64,000 bases of DNA from Plantibacter sp. ME-Dv--P-122b. GTDB taxonomy: Bacteria; Actinomycetota; Actinomycetes; Actinomycetales; Microbacteriaceae. The position numbers and the translations under genes were made by a program. Location of the stretch: NCBI RefSeq assembly GCF_030209375.1, contig NZ_JARVSC010000009.1:186001-250000 (forward strand), in the 5' to 3' direction. This document shows, piece after piece, positions 58,307 through 64,000 of this stretch. The stretch's first letter is position 1; the number at the start of each line of letters is the position of its first letter. Under the pieces are notes generated by a model that had not been told where the DNA came from, did not search any database, and worked only from the letters and a program-made list of their open reading frames with translations.

Positions 58307-59995
58307 CTACCGCGCACGGGAGACGCGCGTCTCCTCCCAGACGGGCTCGTCGGAGGCCTGCACCCGGCCGTCGGAGCCGAAGACGAGGAAGCGGTCGAAG
58401 CCGCGCGCGAACCAACGGTCGTGGGTGACCGCGATCACGGTGCCCTCGAAGCCCGCCAGGCCCTGCTCGAGCGCCTCCGCCGAGACGAGGTCGAGGTTGT
58501 CGGTCGGCTCGTCGAGCAGGAGCAGCGTGGCACCGGAGAGTTCGAGCAGGAGGATCTGCAGGCGCGCCTGCTGTCCGCCTGAGAGCGACTCGAACGACTG
58601 CTCGGCCGCGCCTGCCAGACCGTAGCGGTCGAGGACGCGGCTCGCGGCCTCCCGGGGGAGACCGGACCGGTGCTCGTCGCCGCGGTGCAGGATGTCGAGG
58701 AGGGTCCGTCCGGTGAGTTCCGGGTGGCGGTGCGATTGCGCGAACCACCCCGGCTGCACGCGCGCGCCGAGCTTGGCGTCACCGTCGTGCTCGACCGGGA
58801 CGAGCGCGTCGCCCGCTGCAGCGAGGTGGCCGGCGCCCGGATCGGGATCCGTTCCGCCGCCGGCGAGCAACCGGAGGAAGTGGGACTTGCCCGAACCGTT
58901 CGAACCCAGCACGCCGATGCGCTCACCGAACCAGATCTCCGCGTCGAACGGCTGCATGAGCCCGGTCAGTTCCAGCCCGGTGCAGACGATCGCACGACGA
59001 CCCGTGCGTGCGCCGCGGAGCCGCATCGTGACCTGCTGGTCCTTCGGCCGCTCCTCAGGCGGACCGGCCTCCTCGAACTTGGCGAGTCGGGTCTGCGCGG
59101 CCCGGTAGCGGGAGGCCATGGAGTCGTTGAACTTGGCCTGCTCGCGCAGACGCAGCACGAGGGCGCGCAGCTTCACGCGGTCCTCGTCCCAGCGCCGGCG
59201 GAGTTCGTCGAGTCGGTCGAGGCGGGCGTCGCGGGCCTCGTGGTAGCTGCGGAAGCTCGCGCCGTGGGTCCACGTCGTGCTGCCGGCCGCGCCGACCTCG
59301 AGGGTGATGATGCGGGTCGCCGCCTGTGCCAGGAGCTCGCGGTCGTGCGAGACGAGGAGGACGGTCTTCCGCGTCTCGGCGAGCATCCCCTCGAGCCAGC
59401 GCTTCGTCGGGACGTCGAGGGAGTTGTCGGGTTCGTCGAGGAGGAGGACCTGCTCAGGGCCGCGGAACAGGGCCTCCAGGACGAGCCGCTTCTGCTCGCC
59501 GCCGGACAGCGTGCCGAGCGTCCGCCACTGCGCGCGGTCGTAGGGCACCCCGAGCGCCGCCTCGCAACAGCTGTCCCAGAGCACCTCCTGGTCGTACCCG
59601 CCGGCGTCGGCGTACTCGGCGAGCGTCGTCGCGTAGGCCATCTGCGTCGCCTCGACGTCGTCCTCCATGAGGGCGAGCTCGGCGCGGTCGACCGCCTCCG
59701 CCGCCGCACGGACCCGCGGAGGCGCGACCTGGACGAGCAGGTCGCGGACCGTCCGGTCGTCGTCACCGCGCCCGACGAACTGGTCCATCACACCGAGGCC
59801 GCCGTCGATGGAGACGACCCCGGAGTCTGGCTGGAGTTCGCCGCGGATGATCCGCAGGAGCGTCGTCTTGCCGGCGCCGTTTGCGCCGATGAGCGCGGCG
59901 ATCGCCCCCTCGCCGACGCGGAACGAGACCTCGTCCAGCAGGGTCCGTCCGTCGCTCAGCGTGTAACTGAGGTCGCTGACGTCGATGTAGCCCAT
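58307..59995 (-). CDS. ABC-F family ATPase
   Basis: A 562-aa cytosolic protein with two ABC domains and no membrane helices. Domain 1: GANGAGKT Walker A, LSGGEQKRL signature, VLLLDEPDNSLD. Domain 2: GSNGSGKS Walker A, LSGGQQARLQIL, LLLLDEPTDNLD. The 80-odd-residue linker is helical and basic (RLDELRRRWDEDRVKLRALVLRLREQAKFND). ABC-F proteins bind ribosomes as translation factors or as antibiotic-protection proteins; which one cannot be told here. ATG 59995 chosen: GGGGAG is about 10 nt upstream, and a GTG at 60004 overlaps it. Confidence 0.93.
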   Translation of the reverse strand: MGYIDVSDLSYTLSDGRTLLDEVSFRVGEGAIAALIGANGAGKTTLLRIIRGELQPDSGVVSIDGGLGVMDQFVGRGDDDRTVRDLLVQVAPPRVRAAAEAVDRAELALMEDDVEATQMAYATTLAEYADAGGYDQEVLWDSCCEAALGVPYDRAQWRTLGTLSGGEQKRLVLEALFRGPEQVLLLDEPDNSLDVPTKRWLEGMLAETRKTVLLVSHDRELLAQAATRIITLEVGAAGSTTWTHGASFRSYHEARDARLDRLDELRRRWDEDRVKLRALVLRLREQAKFNDSMASRYRAAQTRLAKFEEAGPPEERPKDQQVTMRLRGARTGRRAIVCTGLELTGLMQPFDAEIWFGERIGVLGSNGSGKSHFLRLLAGGGTDPDPGAGHLAAAGDALVPVEHDGDAKLGARVQPGWFAQSHRHPELTGRTLLDILHRGDEHRSGLPREAASRVLDRYGLAGAAEQSFESLSGGQQARLQILLLELSGATLLLLDEPTDNLDLVSAEALEQGLAGFEGTVIAVTHDRWFARGFDRFLVFGSDGRVQASDEPVWEETRVSRAR

Positions 59996-60004
59996 GGTGC
60001 GCAC

Positions 60005-60158
60005 TCCCCAGGGAGCCGATCGCTCCCGAACGGGCCCGCGCTCATTCGCGCCGGGCCGCCCACCGCCTGGCGAGCCGACCAGTCTAGCCGCGCCGGTCCG
60101 GCCGCGCGCAACGTACGCGCACCGAGCGCGCCCGTTCCGGTCACGGTGCGCGCCCGTT
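60005..60158. other. Gap upstream of the ABC-F gene
   Basis: GC-rich spacer holding the GGGGAG of the ABC-F gene and repeated GCGCGCCCGTTCCGGTC-like stretches. No gene is supported. It leads into the repeat array at 60159. Confidence 0.4.
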
Positions 60159-60296
60159 CCGGCCGCTGAGCCCCCAACCCCGGTCGCTGAGCCCCTACCC
60201 CGGTCGCTGAGCTACCCCGGTCGCTGAGCCTGTCGAAGTGCCCACGACCGCCCTTCGACAAGCTCAGGGACCGAAGGAGGTCGGCTCAGGGACCCC
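60159..60296. repeat. Repeat array with inverted CTTCGACA unit
   Basis: About four copies of CCCGGTCGCTGAGC-like units are followed by CTGAGCCTGTCGAAG (60224-60238) and its inverse CTTCGACAAGCTCAG (60253-60267; one mismatch in 15), a strong hairpin, then GGACC-ending partial units to 60296. Same family as the array at 2124-2200, here in both orientations, just after the stop of the convergently placed kinase gene. Confidence 0.75.
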
Positions 60297-60311
60297 GGGG
60301 AGTCGCGCGGG

Positions 60312-61388
60312 TCAGGCGAGCGAGGCCGTGATGTCACCGATCCACGTGCGCACCGAGGCGTCGTGCTCGTCGAACCAGTCACCCTCATAGCCACGCGGGA
60401 TGCCTTCGACCACCATGACGAGCGCGAGGTACAAGGACCACAGCCGTGCGCGGGTCCGGGCGTCCTCATCGGGGAGCAGCTCGCGGCCCGAGGTCTCGCG
60501 GTAGGCGCGGAGGAGCTCCGTGTCGGCGGCGACCGTCTCCGGCACGTCGGTGAAGAGCGCCAGCGAGACGAGGTCGGCGGTGGGGTCGGCCCAGTGCGCG
60601 CGCTCATGGTCGATGACGCCGGTCAGTTGGGCGGCCTCCGCCCCGTGCTCGGGCATGACGAGGAGGTTGCCCTCCCAGAGGTCGAAGTGGACGAGCGTCG
60701 GCTCCGTCACGCTGTCGAAGGCCGGTGACGCGGTGTCGATCAGGTGTCGGATCTCGTCGGCAGCGACCGGGAGGTCGACCTCGAAGCGGGCGGCGTCGGT
60801 GAGCACCGCCTCCACGAGGAGACGGTAGGCGTCCCGGGCGCTCGCCGCCTGGAGCTCAGGGCGGAAGGGGTAGCCGTGACGGTTCCCCTCGGTGAGGCCG
60901 GTCGACGGACTGGTGGACGCCGACTCGGCGGGGACGTCGACGTCGCCTGGTTCCACGTGGAACGGCGTGCGTCCCGCCTCGTGCAGGCGGGCGAGGGTGC
61001 GGCCGAGGACGTCGCGGGCGAGGGGGACGGTCTCGGTGCTGTTCGCCGGTCGACCGGTGAGCTCCGTCATCACGAGGGCGTCGCGTCCGTCGAGCGTCGC
61101 CTCGAAGACGATCTCCGGCTGCGGCACCTCCGCGCGGCCGAGGATGCGCAGCGCGAGGGCCTCGGTCGCCATGAGTGAGCGTTCGTAGGTGAGGCCGGTG
61201 GCGTCCGCGGGGGAGAGCTTCACGATGACCCGCTCGCCGCCGTCGAGCTCGACCGCTGCGACCTCGTTGGCCGTGCCCGCTCCGAGCATCGTGATGGTCG
61301 GGCTGCCGGGCTGCATCGCCGGTCGCTCGGCCGCCCAGTGTTCGGCGACCGCGATCATGGTGTCACTGGGGCGAGGGGTTCGGCTCAT
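60312..61388 (-). CDS. Phosphotransferase enzyme family protein (APH fold)
   Basis: A 358-aa kinase-like protein. The catalytic loop reads VHFDLWEGNLLVM (H-x-D-x4-N) and the metal-binding segment GVIDHERAHWADPTADL. An ATP-side Lys is in VIVKLSPAD. These are the aminoglycoside/choline/homoserine kinase superfamily marks. Whether it modifies an antibiotic or a metabolite is unknown. Overlaps the VanZ-like gene by 4 nt, so the two are probably co-translated. Confidence 0.87.
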   Translation of the reverse strand: MSRTPRPSDTMIAVAEHWAAERPAMQPGSPTITMLGAGTANEVAAVELDGGERVIVKLSPADATGLTYERSLMATEALALRILGRAEVPQPEIVFEATLDGRDALVMTELTGRPANSTETVPLARDVLGRTLARLHEAGRTPFHVEPGDVDVPAESASTSPSTGLTEGNRHGYPFRPELQAASARDAYRLLVEAVLTDAARFEVDLPVAADEIRHLIDTASPAFDSVTEPTLVHFDLWEGNLLVMPEHGAEAAQLTGVIDHERAHWADPTADLVSLALFTDVPETVAADTELLRAYRETSGRELLPDEDARTRARLWSLYLALVMVVEGIPRGYEGDWFDEHDASVRTWIGDITASLA

Positions 61389-61957
61389 CCGCCCACGGTA
61401 GTGGAGCCGGTCCCGGTCCGGCTCGCACGCGCCGTCGGCTCAGCGGATCGATCCAGGGCCGGCGCGTCCTGCTTCGCATCCCTGCGTCGTCCGAGCTTGC
61501 AGATGACGCAGGCGATCAGCGCTCCCAGGAGGGCTCCGACCGCGTTCATGAGCCAGTCGTTCGTGTCGCAGCGGCGACCGATTCCGGGGAGCAGCGCCTG
61601 GACGACCTCGATGACGGCGGACAGGCTCCCGACCCCGAGGAGGACCGTCAACGGACGGTTCATCGCCACCCCGAGCAGGAGCGCGAGCGGCAGCGTCAGG
61701 GCGATGTTCGCGAGCGTCTCGATGCCTTGGAACGGGACGGAGAACTGGATCGTGCAACTCAGGCCTCCCGGACGCGAGCCGTCGGGCACGAAAGTGAGGG
61801 CGAGCAGCCCCACGAGCGCGACGCCTGAGAGCCCGAGGAGGACACCTCGGAGCCGCCGGCGATGCAGCGCCCACGTGATCGCCGTGACCACCACCACGGT
61901 GATCCAGAAGCCGAGGCCGACCAACGGCGCGTGTTCGACGAGGAAGGTGGAGATCAC
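61385..61957 (-). CDS. VanZ-like membrane protein
   Basis: A 190-aa protein with four to five helices; the VanZ-like plan is seen in FVPDGSRPGGLSCTIQFSVPFQGIETLANIALTLPLALLLG and VIEVVQALLPGIGRRCDTNDWLMNAVGALLGALIA. Members of the family are linked to teicoplanin-type glycopeptide tolerance but mostly uncharacterised. GTG start overlapping the TetR stop by 3 nt. Confidence 0.85.
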   Translation of the reverse strand: MISTFLVEHAPLVGLGFWITVVVVTAITWALHRRRLRGVLLGLSGVALVGLLALTFVPDGSRPGGLSCTIQFSVPFQGIETLANIALTLPLALLLGVAMNRPLTVLLGVGSLSAVIEVVQALLPGIGRRCDTNDWLMNAVGALLGALIACVICKLGRRRDAKQDAPALDRSAEPTARASRTGTGSTTVGG

Positions 61958-62667
61958 CGGGGGGCGTCGCTCTCCTCGTCCATCCGCCGGAGCCACACGC
62001 GCATGAGTGCGGACTCCTCCGGGAGCAGCGGTCCTGACCCGCCCTCGTCGAGCTGCGCGCGCAGCTGTCGGCGAGCCGCCGCGCCGGGGTCGAGCGCGTC
62101 CGTCTCCGAGGACACGACGAGGACGCCGCTGAGCACCGCGTCGCGGAGCGCGTCGGCGACCGTATCGGCGCGTCCTGGACGCGGGCTCGCGATCTCGTCC
62201 AGAGCGAGTCCGACGTTCGCCGCCAGGAGCATGGTCGCCGCGACGTCGACGTCGACGGCCAGCAGGCCTGCCGCCGCACATCGGGAGAGCGTCCGCTCCA
62301 GGAGCGTCATCACGCCATCCTTCGCACGGCTGCTCGTCCATGGGCGCGGGGCGAACATCAAGCGGTACACCGCCGGGTTCTCCCGAGCGAACGCCAGATG
62401 GTCGGCCCAACCGCGACGCAGATCGGCCGCGGGGTCGTCGGACACCTCGAGTTCGGCCTTCCGTGCCGCGTACCGCTGCAGACCGACCTCGGCGAGGGCG
62501 TCGAGCAGGCCCCGCTTGTCGCCGAACAGTCGGTACAGCACCGGTTGGGTCACTCCGACCGCCTCGCAGACCGCCCGCGTGGCGATCTCCCCGTCGGTGG
62601 CGGCCACGAGTTGCTCCTCGGCCGCTTGGAGCAGTGCGCTCCGGAGGTCGTCGTCGGATCGGGTCAT
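61954..62667 (-). CDS. TetR-family transcriptional regulator
   Basis: A 237-aa repressor. HTH about 30-52 (EIATRAVCEAVGVTQPVLYRLFGDKRGLLDAL) followed by a helical ligand domain. ATG 62667 (MTRSDDD): TATGAT (62675-62680, minus) lies 7 nt upstream, leaderless; an ATG at 62679 adds four residues and is less likely. Divergent from the SDR gene at 62763, which it should control; VanZ and the APH-fold gene follow it in the operon. Confidence 0.92.
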   Translation of the reverse strand: MTRSDDDLRSALLQAAEEQLVAATDGEIATRAVCEAVGVTQPVLYRLFGDKRGLLDALAEVGLQRYAARKAELEVSDDPAADLRRGWADHLAFARENPAVYRLMFAPRPWTSSRAKDGVMTLLERTLSRCAAAGLLAVDVDVAATMLLAANVGLALDEIASPRPGRADTVADALRDAVLSGVLVVSSETDALDPGAAARRQLRAQLDEGGSGPLLPEESALMRVWLRRMDEESDAPR

Positions 62668-62762
62668 ACGGTCGATCATATCGCATCTGGTATCGCCGAT
62701 CGTAACTGTGCTAGCGTGGCGTATCAGCGAAATGAAACAACCATTTCGACGAAAGGGATCAC

Positions 62763-63509
62763 ATGGACAGCAAGAACCGTTCGCAGCGCGTCGCGATCGT
62801 CACCGGCGGCTCCCGGGGCATCGGACGTGCCATCTCCACCCGCCTCGCCCGAGAAGGCTTCGCGGTGGTCGTCAACTCCGACACCGGTGGCGACGCGGCC
62901 GCAGCCACGATCGACGACATCGTGCGCGCAGGAGGTCGCGCCGTCGCCGTACAGGCCGACGTCGCCGACGAGCACGCGGTCGCAGCGATGTTCGACCAGG
63001 CGGAGGATGAGTTCGGCGGAGTGGACGTCGTCGCGCATTCGGCCGGACGCCTCGCACTGTCGAGCATCGCCGAACAGGACCTGGACGTGCTCGACGCGCT
63101 GCATCGGACGAACATCCGCGGCACCTTCGTCGTCGCGCAGCAGGCGGCGCGTCGGCTGCGGGCCGGCGGTGCGTTCATCGGCATGTCGACCTCGGTCGTC
63201 GGTACGCAGTTCCCCACCTACGGCGCCTACGTGGCGAGCAAGAGCGCGGTCGAGGGGATGACGCTGATCCTGGCGAAGGAACTCCGTGGTCGAGACGTCA
63301 CGGCCAATGTGGTCGCGCCTGGGCCCACGGGCACGGAGCTGTTCCTGAACGGGAAGACCGACGAGCAGATCGACGCACTCGCGAGGGCGGTCCCTCTCGA
63401 GCGCCTCGGCAGGCCGGAGGACATCGCCGGTGTCGTCGCGTTCCTCGCCGGACCCGACGGGCACTGGGTGAACGGGCAGGTCATCCGCGCGAACGGCGGG
63501 TTGGTCTGA
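62763..63509 (+). CDS. Short-chain dehydrogenase/reductase (FabG-like)
   Basis: A 248-aa classical SDR. NAD(P) motif TGGSRGIG (14-21), NAG-equivalent HSAG (92-95), a Ser in GMSTS (142-144), and Tyr156-x3-Lys160 (YVASK). GPTGTELF and the RANGG end are typical. GAAAGGGA precedes the ATG. Divergent from the TetR gene; its substrate is unknown. The next SDR gene follows with the ATG overlapping the stop. Confidence 0.92.
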   Translation: MDSKNRSQRVAIVTGGSRGIGRAISTRLAREGFAVVVNSDTGGDAAAATIDDIVRAGGRAVAVQADVADEHAVAAMFDQAEDEFGGVDVVAHSAGRLALSSIAEQDLDVLDALHRTNIRGTFVVAQQAARRLRAGGAFIGMSTSVVGTQFPTYGAYVASKSAVEGMTLILAKELRGRDVTANVVAPGPTGTELFLNGKTDEQIDALARAVPLERLGRPEDIAGVVAFLAGPDGHWVNGQVIRANGGLV

Positions 63510-64000
63510 TGTCGTCGGTCAAGGTCGTCCTGATCTCGGGTGCGTCCAGTGGGTTCGGCCGCGAGACGGCGGTGGCACTCGCGCGCTCGGGGAACGTCGT
63601 CTTCGCAGGCATGCGGGCGATCGCCGGCCGTAACGCGGCGAACCGGGCGGCGCTCGATGAGCTGGCGCGGGCCGAAGGGCTCCGGCTGCACGTGGTCGAC
63701 CTCGACGTGCAGTCGGAGCGATCCGTGACTGACGCCGTCGAACACGTCCTCCAGGCCCATGGACGCCTCGACGTCCTCGTGCAGAACGCCGGCCATATGG
63801 CCTTCGGCCCGGCTGAAGCATTCACGCCGGATCAGTTCGCTCACTTGTACGACGTGAACGTCCTCGGAGCCCACCGCCTGGCGCGCGCCGTCCTGCCGCA
63901 GATGCGGTCCCGACGCGAGGGCTTCATCGTCTGGGTCGGCAGCTCGTCCACTCGAGGCGGACACCCGCCCTTCCTGGCGCCGTACTTCGCGGCGAAGGCC
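63509..64000 (+). CDS. Short-chain dehydrogenase/reductase, cut by the window end
   Basis: The first 164 codons of a second SDR, with the NAD(P) motif SGASSGFGRE (10-19), NAG in QNAGHMAF and a catalytic Ser region VGSSST. The Tyr-x3-Lys falls near YFAAK at the cut edge. ATG overlaps the previous stop by one base. It probably belongs to the same pathway as the first SDR under the TetR regulator. Confidence 0.88.
   Translation, partial: MSSVKVVLISGASSGFGRETAVALARSGNVVFAGMRAIAGRNAANRAALDELARAEGLRLHVVDLDVQSERSVTDAVEHVLQAHGRLDVLVQNAGHMAFGPAEAFTPDQFAHLYDVNVLGAHRLARAVLPQMRSRREGFIVWVGSSSTRGGHPPFLAPYFAAKA

Overview
The window is high-GC actinobacterial DNA and most likely a Microbacteriaceae chromosome (genus not resolved). 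The main evidence is the block at 0.2-11.1 kb. It holds crgA, a class E sortase, pabA/trpG and the envelope-signalling operon fhaA-fhaB-pstP-rodA-pbpA-pknA-pknB, which in actinobacteria normally lies a few genes from dnaA/oriC. A cluster of perfect and near-perfect DnaA boxes at 8-112 fits that position. Many genes look leaderless, with a TAnnnT hexamer about 6 nt before the start codon, which is a typical actinobacterial habit.

0-11.5 kb: conserved division and cell-wall control. FhaA and FhaB (FHA readers), PstP (phosphatase), RodA and PbpA (glycan polymerase and transpeptidase), and PknA and PknB (Ser/Thr kinases) run on the minus strand, mostly with overlapping stops and starts. A 14-bp hairpin separates pknA from pknB. 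A tRNA-Leu(CAG) with its terminator ends the block.

11.6-15.1 kb: a translationally coupled ABC export cassette (permease, small membrane protein, XRE regulator, ATPase, second permease).

15.1-21.5 kb: a LacI-regulated sugar-acid locus: mannonate/fructuronate oxidoreductase, an L-idonate/L-gulonate 5-dehydrogenase-like enzyme, an MFS carrier and a ManD-type dehydratase. Together they could take L-gulonate or L-idonate through fructuronate and mannonate to 2-keto-3-deoxygluconate.

21.5-34.3 kb: accessory genes, including an EamA/RarD permease, GNAT and Nudix enzymes, small unknowns, and a second catabolic locus (MHS-type MFS, large FAD oxidoreductase with a discoidin-like tail, IclR, CE7 acetyl esterase). 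A family of short palindromes is scattered here, partly as matched doublets.

34.3-41.5 kb: the Hen1-Pnkp RNA-repair pair, then an Lrp-controlled ornithine cyclodeaminase and CtlX-type hydrolase pair.

41.7-51.2 kb: an orphan histidine kinase, GNAT, aldo-keto reductase, a TetR/reductase divergent pair with a clear 25-bp palindromic operator, Nudix, MerR-GyrI and an lgt gene.

51.3-53.6 kb: a reactive-sulfur locus: a 54-aa Cys-rich protein diverging from a CoA-disulfide reductase-rhodanese fusion, a 35-aa rhodanese remnant and a CsoR/CstR-family repressor that lacks the copper His, all around an ATACCCCCGGGGGTAT operator.

53.7-64 kb: uracil-DNA glycosylase and dGTPase (divergent), small unknowns, AraC, ABC-F, an APH-fold kinase, VanZ-TetR, and two SDR genes, the second cut by the window edge.
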